Shown here: positions 33,079 to 41,496 of the stretch, piece by piece
How positions within the stretch are numbered: the first letter of the stretch is position 1
How the letters are laid out: each line of letters starts with the position of its first letter
Origin: Bacillota bacterium
GTDB lineage: Bacteria > Bacillota > Clostridia > Acetivibrionales > Acetivibrionaceae
Direction of reading: 5' to 3'
Length of the DNA stretch: 64,000 nucleotides
Assembly: GCA_023398495.1 (NCBI GenBank)
Contig: JAEWSG010000220.1
Span: 1 to 64,000, forward strand
Position numbers and translations under genes: made by a program
The notes under the pieces: model-generated
The model's input: the letters and a program-made list of their open reading frames with translations, nothing else
What the model was told of the DNA's origin: nothing
Database searches by the model: none

Positions 33079-33124
33079 AAAAAAGGGAGACTTCAGTTAT
33101 AATAAAAGTTTAACCGAAGTTCCC
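33079..33124 (-). terminator. terminator of the DUF1015 gene
   Basis: On the minus strand GGGA-CTTC-GTTA pairs with TAAC-GAAG-TCCC, with small mismatches, followed by TTTTTAATG. Confidence 0.75.
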
Positions 33125-33144
33125 TGTTTTTGTTTTTGTGAATT

Positions 33145-34506
33145 TTACTTTACAATCTTTCTGCACTCTAGATAAAATCTTTTCTCATCTGCCTCTCCCA
33201 TGGAAAAAGTCTTTCTTGGGAGCACGCCGTCGAGGATTACTGTCTTAAAGAGATCGTGCTTGCTCATCTTTGGCAAAAAGAAGCCGATGTTGCCTTTTTG
33301 GGTACCAAGCTTTAAGACAACGTCTTCCCCATGGATATAATCAACCTTCACATCGGGGTTGTTTTTGAGGTAATCATCAAGGAAACATTGAAGTGTACCA
33401 ACTTCAAGATTATGTGACGGATTTAATACCTCAATTATACCAAAGCCTTCCTTGGTGCAAAAACCCATTGCGTGGGTCCCTTTATTTGACCTTAAAGCCT
33501 GAAGTTCATATACAATTGATTCCATGGAATGTATTTTTCTGTAGGAGCAATTTTCGCTTTCGAGGAATTTGGCCATACTGTTTAACATATGGTCGGTATC
33601 GACATTGAAAACAACTCTGTGAATAGGCTCAAAAGTAAGCCCGGCATCATGAACATTAACAACTTCTACAAGTGCATATCTTGCTGGGTGGTTTTCGAGT
33701 TCCTGAGTACAAAGCCCGCACTTTATAATTTCCCAATGCCCTTTGGCAGAAGCAAGGGAATGATTGCCATCACCTACTGCAAATAAAAGCACCCCTTTGT
33801 CCTTGCCTACGGAATACTTATTGCTGAAACGTTCGGGATCGGCAAGTTTTTCGAGGGCTGACAATATATTACCGACAGTTTCTTCATCATCAACCTTATA
33901 ACCTTTAATATGTCCGCCTTTCATCATCAGGTCAAAATCATAAACCTTTTCGAGGGCTTCGGTTCTAGTTGCCAAAGGTTCAATTACTGACTTCTCAGGA
34001 TCATCAATGAGGAGCATGACATGAGGAAGCTCCAAAGATGCATTTTCTCTGATTTTAATCCTGGGAGGAAGTCTTTCGATTACCGTTCCTTCAGTGGCAC
34101 GGATTAGAGTCTGGGAACCTGGGGCATAATCATACTTTTCAAGATCTACAACCATAATAAGACCTTTTCTTGAAGCGGTATGGGAAGTTTTCCTGTCCAC
34201 ATAAATAAAGCAAGGGCCATGAGTTTCAAGGATACTTTCCTTGAGATATTTCTCCATGGAACTGTTTATTTGTTCGATTCTTTCTTCACTTTTTCCGTTT
34301 TCCAGATATACTTCGGGAAAAGTAAGCTTGAGAGTAGAAGGACTGTCTCCAACATTCTTTTCTACTTCCTTCCAGTACTCCGGTTCAGAGGTGTACTGGT
34401 CACAGGCAACGACAGACCATTTGGACATGTCGGTTCCTTTACGGGGGAGCAAAATAGCTGGTAAGTTAACTCCGAGTTTTTCAAAAGATGATTTTTCTTT
34501 GTTCAT
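33145..34506 (-). CDS. DUF1015 family protein
   Basis: Cytoplasmic protein of the DUF1015 family, about 453 aa. Family hallmarks are visible: WSVVACDQYTSEPEYWKEVE near the N-terminus, GKDKGVLLFAVGDGNHSLASAKGHWE in the centre, and DYIHGEDVVLKLG near the end. Biochemical function is unknown; the GDGNHSLA motif is strictly conserved in the family and may mark an active site. The ATG at 34506 is preferred over the in-frame ATG at 34533 because of the GAGGCAGGTG stretch between them. It is single with its own terminator. Confidence 0.9.
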   Translation of the reverse strand: MNKEKSSFEKLGVNLPAILLPRKGTDMSKWSVVACDQYTSEPEYWKEVEKNVGDSPSTLKLTFPEVYLENGKSEERIEQINSSMEKYLKESILETHGPCFIYVDRKTSHTASRKGLIMVVDLEKYDYAPGSQTLIRATEGTVIERLPPRIKIRENASLELPHVMLLIDDPEKSVIEPLATRTEALEKVYDFDLMMKGGHIKGYKVDDEETVGNILSALEKLADPERFSNKYSVGKDKGVLLFAVGDGNHSLASAKGHWEIIKCGLCTQELENHPARYALVEVVNVHDAGLTFEPIHRVVFNVDTDHMLNSMAKFLESENCSYRKIHSMESIVYELQALRSNKGTHAMGFCTKEGFGIIEVLNPSHNLEVGTLQCFLDDYLKNNPDVKVDYIHGEDVVLKLGTQKGNIGFFLPKMSKHDLFKTVILDGVLPRKTFSMGEADEKRFYLECRKIVK

Positions 34507-34600
34507 TATAGCACCTGCCTCACAATATTTCATAGAATATTAAAATTATTATAAATAATAAATTTTGCACCGTGTTTTGTAAAAACAGTTGAACAATGTT

Positions 34601-34642
34601 TTGCATTATTCGGATTTTGCAGAATAAACAAGAATAATGCAA
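34601..34642. promoter_or_regulatory. 11-bp perfect inverted repeat between divergent genes
   Basis: TTGCATTATTC (34601-34611) and GAATAATGCAA (34632-34642), 20 bp apart, lie midway between the divergently transcribed DUF1015 and PRC-barrel genes. A shared operator is possible. Confidence 0.4.
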
Positions 34643-34775
34643 TAATGTAGCAACGAATCAATTTTATATTAATTTGAAATTTTAGTCAAACCGAAAGTTG
34701 TGTATTTTTTTACATTAATAGAGAAATAATAATTGTAGACATAAATATAATTGATTGTAAACGGAGAGATGTCTT

Positions 34776-35312
34776 GTGGAAAGGTACAGTGAGGTTTTAG
34801 GGCTCCCGGTTATATGTGTCGATGACGGAAAAAAGGTCGGAGTTGTAAAAAACATTATTTTTTGTCCTAAGCAGAAAAAGTTACTGGCTTTTTTGCTGGA
34901 GTGCAAAAGCTATGAACTGAACAAAAAGGTTGTATTGGCAGAGGATATACTAAGCCTCGGAAAAGCTGCGGTTATAATAAAAGACCTGAACTCAGTAAGA
35001 GGCTTCAGGAAAGCTAAAAAGGCCGATGAGCTCAGCGATAAGGGTGAAGTCCTTGGTTTAAGGGTGTATTCTAAAGCCGGAGAGGATATGGGAATAGTCA
35101 AAGATGTATTATTTGACTATAAAAACCGCACTATAGAAGGTGTCGAGATATCGGACGGGCTGATACAGGATATTGTTAAAGGGAGAAATGTGCTTCCTCT
35201 GCTTGGAAAGGTCGAGTTTGGGGAAGATGTTATACTTGTTGACAAGGAAGCGGTTGAAGAAATGATGGGAACAGGCGGCGGACTAAAAAACATCATTGAA
35301 GGCAAACAGTAA
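34776..35312 (+). CDS. PRC-barrel domain protein
   Basis: Small 178 aa cytoplasmic protein with two PRC-barrel domains: residues 1-75 (MERYSEVLGLPVICVDDGKKVGVVKNIIF) and 85-165 (GLRVYSKAGEDMGIVKDVLFDYKNRTIEGVEIS). Such proteins bind RNA or act in photosynthetic or sporulation contexts (YlmC/YmxH-like); the role here is unknown. The start is GTG after CGGAGAGATG. It is followed by a YtxH-like gene and an AI-2E family permease on the same strand, and may be cotranscribed with them. Confidence 0.85.
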   Translation: MERYSEVLGLPVICVDDGKKVGVVKNIIFCPKQKKLLAFLLECKSYELNKKVVLAEDILSLGKAAVIIKDLNSVRGFRKAKKADELSDKGEVLGLRVYSKAGEDMGIVKDVLFDYKNRTIEGVEISDGLIQDIVKGRNVLPLLGKVEFGEDVILVDKEAVEEMMGTGGGLKNIIEGKQ

Positions 35313-35360
35313 GGTAATTAATCATAAATAAATCCATATAAATTGGAAAGGGGTGAGACA

Positions 35361-35543
35361 ATGAGAAATAACGGCTTTGCAAAAGGAATAATAATTGGAA
35401 GTGTGATAGGTGCTTCTGTTGGAATGGCAATGAATTCCGATACGATGAGCAGCAGATCAAGAAAAAGGATGAGACGCAGGAGTATGGACCTGATGAGAAA
35501 ATCCGGATCAATTATTGGTGATGTAATTAGCTTATTAAGATAA
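35361..35543 (+). CDS. YtxH-like small membrane protein
   Basis: Small 60 aa protein with a Gly-rich hydrophobic N-terminal segment (GFAKGIIIGSVIGASVGMAM) followed by a very basic Ser/Arg/Met stretch (SSRSRKRMRRRSMDLMRKSG) and a short hydrophobic end. This pattern resembles YtxH/gas-vesicle-like stress proteins. The ATG at 35361 follows GGGGTGAG; an in-frame ATG at 35343 precedes that site. Function unknown. Confidence 0.7.
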   Translation: MRNNGFAKGIIIGSVIGASVGMAMNSDTMSSRSRKRMRRRSMDLMRKSGSIIGDVISLLR

Positions 35544-35592
35544 ATATTCTTTCGATACGCGAAAGAGAAAAGTAAATACTTTCAAATCCTCA

Positions 35593-35618
35593 TAAAGACT
35601 GGAGAAATCCAGTCTTTA
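35593..35618 (+). other. 11-bp GAAA-tetraloop hairpin upstream of the permease gene
   Basis: TAAAGACTGGA and TCCAGTCTTTA close on a GAAA tetraloop. There is no U-tract after it, so it is not a normal terminator. It may stabilise or process the transcript between the YtxH-like and AI-2E permease genes. Confidence 0.55.
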
Positions 35619-35655
35619 GCAAATTATAGCGGTACCTTGGAAAGGGGGTGGCGGG

Positions 35656-36705
35656 ATGAGCTTAAGAAAAAAAACCGTATTTTATTCGCTCTTGTCGGTT
35701 ATTCTGGCGGTTGTAATAATATTTATATATTTTTACCGGGGAAAGATCACAAAGGTGTTCATACCTTTTATTATGGCTATGGTGATAGCGTACATATTGC
35801 AGCCCATTGTCATAAAACTTGAAGAGAAAAAGATAAAGAGGCCTGTCGGTATAGTTCTGATATATCTGATTTTCGGGAGTATACTGACCTTGCTTACGAT
35901 TTTTGTAATTCCAGAGCTTATAAACAATACCAGAGAATTTATCAATGTACTTCCTGGAGTGACTACGCAATACAGGGACAACTTCAACGGGATGGTCAGT
36001 ATAATATCGAGCAGCAAATGGCCCGACGACATAAAAAATACTATATTCAGAGAGATAAACAATGGTGTGCAAATGGCTGAGAATATCTTAGTTGAAACAC
36101 TTAAAAACACACTTTCCGGGCTGGTGAAAATCGTCAGTACCATGCTGGATATGGTTCTGGCAATGATTATAGCATATTATATTCTGAAGGATGCCGAATA
36201 CTTCAAAAACGTTTCGCTGTCTCTGGTGCCGAAGAAGTGGAGAAATGGAATAATCGGAACATGCAGAGAAATCAATGGCGTGCTTTCGAATTTTATTCAG
36301 GGCCAATTGCTAACAGCCTTGATAGTCGGCACATTGGAAGTGATAGGGCTGCTGATTGTAGGTGTAAAGTACCCGATAATCCTTGGAATGATAGGGGGAG
36401 TTGCAAATATTATTCCTTATTTCGGTCCCTTTATCGGTGCAATCCCGGCAGTGGCAGTTGCACTAATCGAATCACCAATAAAAGCCGTTTGGACCATTAT
36501 AGTTTTTGTTATTATCCAGCAACTGGATAACGGGTTTATATCACCTAAGATTATTGAGGGGAGACTTGGTCTGCATCCTGTCACAACAATACTTGCTGTG
36601 CTGATAGGAGGAGAATTTTTCGGCATTATCGGCATGCTTGTATCAGTTCCGATAGCTGCCATGATAAAAGTCATAGGCAAAAGGACAATCGAGTCGATAG
36701 TGTGA
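35656..36705 (+). CDS. AI-2E family transporter (YtvI/PerM-like)
   Basis: Multi-pass membrane protein of the AI-2E transporter family, 349 aa with about eight helices. Conserved segments include VFIPFIMAMVIAYILQPIV near the N-terminus, FIQGQLLTALIVGTLEVIGLLIVGVKYPIILGMIGGVANIIPYFGPFIGAIPA and GRLGLHPVTTILAVLIGGEFFGIIGMLVSVPIAA. Members include sodium/proton antiporters and uncharacterised exporters; autoinducer transport is proven for few. The ATG follows AAGGGGGTGGCGG. The transcript may continue from the PRC-barrel and YtxH-like genes. Confidence 0.92.
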   Translation: MSLRKKTVFYSLLSVILAVVIIFIYFYRGKITKVFIPFIMAMVIAYILQPIVIKLEEKKIKRPVGIVLIYLIFGSILTLLTIFVIPELINNTREFINVLPGVTTQYRDNFNGMVSIISSSKWPDDIKNTIFREINNGVQMAENILVETLKNTLSGLVKIVSTMLDMVLAMIIAYYILKDAEYFKNVSLSLVPKKWRNGIIGTCREINGVLSNFIQGQLLTALIVGTLEVIGLLIVGVKYPIILGMIGGVANIIPYFGPFIGAIPAVAVALIESPIKAVWTIIVFVIIQQLDNGFISPKIIEGRLGLHPVTTILAVLIGGEFFGIIGMLVSVPIAAMIKVIGKRTIESIV

Positions 36706-36831
36706 TGTTTGACGTACAAACATAATTTGATGATTTCAAAAACAATAGTCGAGATAAATTGGGAGAAGGCTGGTTTGCAATTGTATCCGAAAGAAAACTG
36801 GGAAGTACGGAAAACAATTCCATAAAAGGCG

Positions 36832-36861
36832 TTGACACCCCTCTGTGTAATATTTTATAAT
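36832..36861 (+). promoter_or_regulatory. promoter upstream of the toxin/immunity module
   Basis: TTGACA (36832-36837) and TATAAT (36856-36861) with an 18-bp spacer. It lies about 140 bp before the candidate toxin start. Confidence 0.7.
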
Positions 36862-36941
36862 ATGTGCTATAAATATAAATATTTCGTCAAGCGATAGAGT
36901 TAGACCGGATTGTTACAAGAATCTACAAGAATTATTGTGGG

Positions 36942-36970
36942 TTGAGTTTAAAGTGGAATTTTAGTATAAT
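36942..36970 (+). promoter_or_regulatory. second promoter of the toxin/immunity module
   Basis: TTGAGT (36942-36947) and TATAAT (36965-36970) with a 17-bp spacer, 30 bp before the candidate toxin start. Confidence 0.6.
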
Positions 36971-36999
36971 TTATCATCAGTATAAAGAGGTGAAGGGAG

Positions 37000-37539
37000 A
37001 TGGGTGAGAAGAGTTTTGTTGATGCGGTTAAGGCAAAGAAATCTGAAATTATAGAGTTAGTCGAAAGGGAAGTACCAGACGTATCAGAAGAAGTTAAGAA
37101 GGAACTTGTAAAGAAATTAGTGGAAGAAGAGAAAAACAAGTGTTGTGATGGGGGAGTTGGTGGAAACCCTAGGACTTTTACTGGTAAAGATAAATATGTA
37201 GCAGATATAGCTAATAGAATTGAAGCAAAGTATCCAGGTTCAGTGAAGCATGTAGAAACACTAGAACCGTCGGTCATAAATGGACTTGATAGAGAATTAG
37301 ATATAGTTTTGAATGATGGAACAATTATCCAAGTAAAAAAGGATAATGCACGGGGACTAAATGGGCAACTTACTGCTACTGGACAGCATTTTCCAGGGAG
37401 AAGAGTTATAGGTGTGCATCCAGACCAACATAGCAAAAATGTCATACGAGAGATTACAAAATCAGGAAATGTATCGACTGATAGTATCGACAATTTAGTT
37501 GATAACATTCTTTCAGATTTGGGGGAGATATTTAAGTGA
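37000..37539 (+). CDS. candidate nuclease toxin (PD-(D/E)xK-like) of a toxin/immunity pair
   Basis: Family not firmly recognised; 179 aa. Residues 1-50 are a charged helical leader (KKSEIIELVEREVPDVSEEVKKELVKKLVEEE), then a short Cys/Gly-rich hinge. The globular part (55-179) has RELDIVLNDGTIIQVKK, which fits the D-(x)-(E/Q)xK arrangement of restriction-endonuclease-fold nucleases, followed by GQHFPGRRVIGVHPDQHSKNV. There is no signal peptide or prepeptide. The stop overlaps the next gene by GTGA, the coupling expected for a toxin with its immunity protein. A partial copy of the leader lies downstream. The nuclease call is inference. Confidence 0.6.
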   Translation: MGEKSFVDAVKAKKSEIIELVEREVPDVSEEVKKELVKKLVEEEKNKCCDGGVGGNPRTFTGKDKYVADIANRIEAKYPGSVKHVETLEPSVINGLDRELDIVLNDGTIIQVKKDNARGLNGQLTATGQHFPGRRVIGVHPDQHSKNVIREITKSGNVSTDSIDNLVDNILSDLGEIFK

Positions 37540-37919
37540 AATTATTATTATTAATAACGGAAAAGGACTTTGATACTAGAATTTTTGAAAAAGTAATGAA
37601 AAATTATGGTCAAGTAAACGCTTCTTTCGGGGATAGATGTAATTATTATGTAAAACACGGAAAAGAGTATGTGGCTATTGACGAATATGGACGTGAGGGA
37701 GTATTTTATGAAATTGGTGAGCTAGATGAAGTTGGTTTTGAGAATCCAAGATTTTTTGGGTTGGAGTACACGAGTGTTGGTTTGATGTCTCCAATTTTGA
37801 AGTCTATTTTGGAATACAATAATAATGTCTGGGTGGATAATGACCGATATTTAATAAGTGGCAAATCGTTCTTGGATCGAATTAATAAGGAGCCTCATTG
37901 GGATTTTATTAATGATTAA
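37536..37919 (+). CDS. putative immunity protein for the upstream toxin
   Basis: 127 aa cytoplasmic protein of unrecognised family. It starts at a GTG that overlaps the toxin stop by 4 nt. It is acidic and aromatic-rich (GREGVFYEIGELDEVGFENPRFFGLEYTSVG), without membrane segments. Its position and size are the only grounds for the immunity call. Its stop codon coincides with the point where the duplicated toxin leader begins (37918), so its 3' end may have been created by a recombination junction. Confidence 0.55.
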   Translation: MKLLLLITEKDFDTRIFEKVMKNYGQVNASFGDRCNYYVKHGKEYVAIDEYGREGVFYEIGELDEVGFENPRFFGLEYTSVGLMSPILKSILEYNNNVWVDNDRYLISGKSFLDRINKEPHWDFIND

Positions 37920-38147
37920 ATTATAGAGTTAGTCGAAAGGGAAGTACCATCAGAAGAAGTTAAGAAGGAACTTGTAAAGAAATTAGTGGAAGGAGAGGAA
38001 AACAAGTGTGCTGATGAGGGAGCTGGTAACCCCAAACCCGTTGAAACCTTCTCCTTCAAGTGTCCAGCATCAAGGCATAATTACTCGAGTATAAAACAAG
38101 AATCTGTTGCTAAAGAGGCAAACACAGATGTTATGTGTCAGCTGTGA
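37920..38147 (+). pseudogene. startless duplicate of the toxin leader with a different C-terminus
   Basis: Reading in frame from 37920 gives IELVEREVPSEEVKKELVKK and onward, nearly identical in DNA to 37046-37160 of the toxin gene apart from a clean 6-nt in-frame deletion. After the hinge (NKCADEGAGNPKPVE) the sequence diverges to FSFKCPASRHNYSSIKQESV and ends at a stop at 38145-38147. There is no start codon. This looks like an orphan or decayed alternative toxin tail attached to the same leader. Confidence 0.65.
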
Positions 38148-38221
38148 TGAGAATCTTTTCCAATAGATTATTTGGATAAATTTCCGGTTTAAGGTATATT
38201 ATTAATTGCCATATATAAAAT

Positions 38222-38545
38222 CTATAGTGTGGAAGCCTTTCTCTCTTTTAACAAAAATATTTCTTTCTCTGTTTCCATTTCTTTATGAAGAAGAAAACGA
38301 ATATTGTCACTTATAGTATTCAAATTTTGTCTGGTTTCAGTCCGAAACTCTGTCAAATCAGCCGTTTGATCATATACTGCATCTAATTTTTTTTCTAGTC
38401 GTGCTTGACCTTCTGCAAACTCCTCTTGTTTTTTAGCGAACTCCTCTTGATTTTTTGCAAGCTGATCTTGATTTTTTTCAAGGTTGCCTACTCTATTATT
38501 AAGCTCCTTTAATTCTGTAAGTATTTGATTTAAAACCTGCTCCAT
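38222..38545 (-). CDS. coiled-coil hypothetical protein
   Basis: 107 aa protein that is almost entirely heptad-repeat helix: NRVGNLEKNQDQLAKNQEEFAKKQEEFAEGQARLEKKLDAVYDQ, then a short break and another helix. The QxxxAKxQEEFA pattern is common in small clostridial coiled-coil proteins of unknown role. The ATG follows AAAGGGGATT. It is single and convergent with the toxin module. No function can be assigned. Confidence 0.75.
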   Translation of the reverse strand: MEQVLNQILTELKELNNRVGNLEKNQDQLAKNQEEFAKKQEEFAEGQARLEKKLDAVYDQTADLTEFRTETRQNLNTISDNIRFLLHKEMETEKEIFLLKERKASTL

Positions 38546-38687
38546 AATAATCCCCTTTCAAATTAATAAGATATCATTTATTAACAAATAATATTATACT
38601 ACATTTAACTAATAAATAGTCAATATATTTACAAAATAACAATATCACCAAAGGAATTGTATGACTTCCATATGAACTTCAAAATCC

Positions 38688-38716
38688 TTGACACTAAAAT
38701 AATACTTTTATATAAT
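38688..38716 (+). promoter_or_regulatory. consensus promoter of alaS
   Basis: TTGACA (38688-38693) and TATAAT (38711-38716) with a 17-bp spacer, both perfect. The leader is about 100 nt and contains a terminator-like hairpin at 38747-38786. Confidence 0.85.
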
Positions 38717-38746
38717 TTTACTAATATATTATAGAGACTTTAAGGG

Positions 38747-38786
38747 AAACTCTCGCCCGATAATATCAGCAAGGGAGAGAGTTTTT
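38747..38786 (+). terminator. terminator-like hairpin in the alaS leader
   Basis: AAACTCTC-CCC (38747-38758) pairs with GGG-GAGAGTTT (38773 onward) with one mismatch and runs into TTTTT. It starts only about 25 nt after the expected transcription start and 34 nt before alaS, so it could attenuate the gene. Confidence 0.65.
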
Positions 38787-38820
38787 AAATTTATACAGTT
38801 TCAAAGAGAGGAAGAATAAA

Positions 38821-41463
38821 ATGCAGAAATTAGGATTGAATGAGTTAAGAGAAAGATATCTCAAGTTTTTTGAAGGTAAGGGGCACTTAAGACTTCCAAG
38901 TTTTCCGCTTGTGCCGCAGAATGATCCCAGCCTTTTATTGATAAACTCAGGCATGGCACCTTTGAAGCCATACTTCACGGGAAAGGAAGAGCCTCCTAGC
39001 AGGAGAGTAGCAACCTGTCAGAAATGTATCAGAACTCCTGATATTGAAAATGTAGGTAAGACGGCAAGACACGGTACATTTTTTGAAATGCTGGGCAACT
39101 TCTCATTTGGGGACTATTTCAAGAAGGAAGCTATTCCGTGGGCATGGGAATTTGTTACCGAAGATCTCAAGATGCCTGTGGACAAGCTCTGGGTTACAGT
39201 ATATGAAGAAGATGATGAAGCTTTTGAAATATGGAACAAAGATGTAGGAATTCCGGCTGAGAAAATAGTCAGAATGGGCAAGAAGGATAACTTCTGGGAG
39301 CATGGTACAGGTCCATGTGGTCCGTGCTCTGAGATATATTTTGATAGAGGTGTGGAAAGAGGTTGTGGACAGCCTGATTGTAAAGTTGGTTGTGAATGCG
39401 ATAGATTTATAGAATTCTGGAACCTTGTATTCACGCAATTCAACAGGGATGATGAGGGGAATTATTCAAAACTTCCAAAGCCCAACATTGATACCGGAAT
39501 GGGACTTGAAAGATTAGCATGTGTATCCCAGGAGGTTGATAATCTCTTTGAAGTGGATACCATCAGAAACGTACTTGACTATGTGTGTAAAACCGCAGGC
39601 GTTAAGTACCGCGAGTCGGAAAAAACCGATATTTCCATAAGGGTAATAACAGACCATATCAGAAGTACCACAATGATGGTTTCAGATGGTGTTATTCCAT
39701 CTAATGAGGGAAGAGGATATGTACTAAGAAGGCTCCTTAGAAGAGCTGCAAGACATGGGAAATTATTAGGCATCAACAAGCCTTTTCTATACGATATTTC
39801 CATGATTGTAATAAACGAATCGAAACAAGCATATCCTGAATTAGAGGACAAGAAAGAATACATCAGTAAAGTAATAAGGATTGAAGAAGAGAAATTCGAG
39901 CTGACCATTGACCAGGGGTTAGTCATATTGAATAAATATATAGAAGAGACAAAGGCTCAAAAGGTCAGCGTAATGACAGGTGAGATGGCGTTTAAATTGC
40001 ATGAGACTTATGGCTTCCCTATTGACCTTACCCGTGAAATAGCTGAAGAATACGGTTTGTCTGTTGATGAAGACGGTTTTAAGGCAAAGATGCGAGAGCA
40101 CAGCAATATTTCAAAGGAAGACTATCAGAGCAAGCAAAGCTCGGCATGGGCAGAGGATATTTATTCAAGCCTGGACAGAAATGTTAGGACAAACTTCGTA
40201 GGCTATTTGGAAAATGTAACAGAAACTAAAATTATGTATATAATAAGTAATGACGAAGTTGTCAAAACTGCCAAAGAAGGTGATATGGTCACAGTTATAC
40301 TTGACAAGACACCTTTTTATGCAGCAAGTGGTGGTCAGGTAGGCGATGAGGGTTACATTGAAGCAAAGAATGCAAGGATAAAAGTTGAAGACTGTAAAAA
40401 GCTAGAAGATGGAAAATATCTTCATATAGGTGTGGTTGAAAAGGGAACTATTTCGACGGGTGAGGCTGTAAAAGCAGCTATAGATGTGAAAAGAAGAAGG
40501 TCTATTGCCCGTAATCATACCACCACGCATCTGCTTCAAAAAGCGTTGAGAAATGTACTTGGTACCCATGTTCAACAGGCTGGTTCGTTGGTTGAGCCCG
40601 GCAGGTTAAGATTTGACTTCGCACATTTTTCAGCAATGACACCCGAAGAGCTTGCGAAAGTAGAGAATGAGGTAAACGAAAAGATACTTGAAAGTCTCTC
40701 GGTGGATGTAAGGGAAATGGCTATTGACGAAGCTAAGAAAATGGGTGCTACAGCACTCTTCGGTGAGAAATACGGAAATATTGTAAGGGTTGTAAAGATA
40801 GCCGATTACAGTATGGAGCTCTGTGGAGGAACTCACCTTGATTCAACTTCACAGGCAGGGTTTATAAAGATTGTAAGTGAAAGTGGAGTAGCAGCAGGTG
40901 TCAGAAGAATTGAAGCCTTGACAGGTGAAGCTGCACTTGATTATTTGCAGGAAAGAGAAAAATTAGTAGCTGATGTTTCTTCTGCCCTGAAAAGTTCGCC
41001 TCAGGACAGTGTAAAGAGGATAGAAGCTCTGGTGCTGGAATTAAAGAATGCCCAGAAGGAAATTGAACAACTCAGAAGCAAGTTGGTGAGTGGTTCCCTT
41101 GAGGAGGTGCTTTCAGAGGCTGTTGAAGTTAAGGGTATAAAGGTTGTAAAGGCAAGATTTGACCAACTCGATATGGAAGCCTTAAGGAATACCGGGGATA
41201 CAATAAGAAATAAAATGGGCTCGGGAGTAGTGGTGCTCGGAAGCGGATATGAAGGTAAAGTAAGCTTTGTGGTAATGGCTACAAAAGATGTTGTTTCAAA
41301 GGGCATACATTCGGGGAATATAATAAAGGAAACAGCAAAAATCGCCGGTGGTGGTGGCGGTGGAAGGCCGGATATGGCTCAAGCCGGAGGAAAGGACCTG
41401 ACTAAGCTTGATGAGGCATTGGAGTATTCGGTAAAGGTTATTGAAGCTCAGATAAAATCGTGA
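38821..41463 (+). CDS. alaS: alanyl-tRNA synthetase
   Basis: Class II synthetase that charges tRNA-Ala. The 880 aa product is full length. Motifs: N-terminal ELRERYLKFFEGKGH and RHGTFFEMLGNFSFGDYFKKEA, the catalytic GMGLERL, and the editing-domain zinc residues HTTTH (in NHTTTHLLQKAL) and CGGTH. The DHHA1/C-Ala domain ends with GGGGGGRPDMAQAGG. An AGAGAGGAAG ribosome site precedes the ATG. It is preceded by a consensus promoter and a leader hairpin, and is followed 34 nt later by a HIT protein gene, probably in the same transcript. Confidence 0.98.
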   Translation: MQKLGLNELRERYLKFFEGKGHLRLPSFPLVPQNDPSLLLINSGMAPLKPYFTGKEEPPSRRVATCQKCIRTPDIENVGKTARHGTFFEMLGNFSFGDYFKKEAIPWAWEFVTEDLKMPVDKLWVTVYEEDDEAFEIWNKDVGIPAEKIVRMGKKDNFWEHGTGPCGPCSEIYFDRGVERGCGQPDCKVGCECDRFIEFWNLVFTQFNRDDEGNYSKLPKPNIDTGMGLERLACVSQEVDNLFEVDTIRNVLDYVCKTAGVKYRESEKTDISIRVITDHIRSTTMMVSDGVIPSNEGRGYVLRRLLRRAARHGKLLGINKPFLYDISMIVINESKQAYPELEDKKEYISKVIRIEEEKFELTIDQGLVILNKYIEETKAQKVSVMTGEMAFKLHETYGFPIDLTREIAEEYGLSVDEDGFKAKMREHSNISKEDYQSKQSSAWAEDIYSSLDRNVRTNFVGYLENVTETKIMYIISNDEVVKTAKEGDMVTVILDKTPFYAASGGQVGDEGYIEAKNARIKVEDCKKLEDGKYLHIGVVEKGTISTGEAVKAAIDVKRRRSIARNHTTTHLLQKALRNVLGTHVQQAGSLVEPGRLRFDFAHFSAMTPEELAKVENEVNEKILESLSVDVREMAIDEAKKMGATALFGEKYGNIVRVVKIADYSMELCGGTHLDSTSQAGFIKIVSESGVAAGVRRIEALTGEAALDYLQEREKLVADVSSALKSSPQDSVKRIEALVLELKNAQKEIEQLRSKLVSGSLEEVLSEAVEVKGIKVVKARFDQLDMEALRNTGDTIRNKMGSGVVVLGSGYEGKVSFVVMATKDVVSKGIHSGNIIKETAKIAGGGGGGRPDMAQAGGKDLTKLDEALEYSVKVIEAQIKS

Positions 41464-41496
41464 TGGACATTGACAAAAGAGAAAGGGTGACAAGAT

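Noticed and set aside
35550..35656. Possible T-box upstream of the AI-2E permease (GCGGTACC and GGGTGGC words)
   Set aside because: The words are in the wrong order and no specifier or antiterminator structure is seen; the gene is not amino acid-related.
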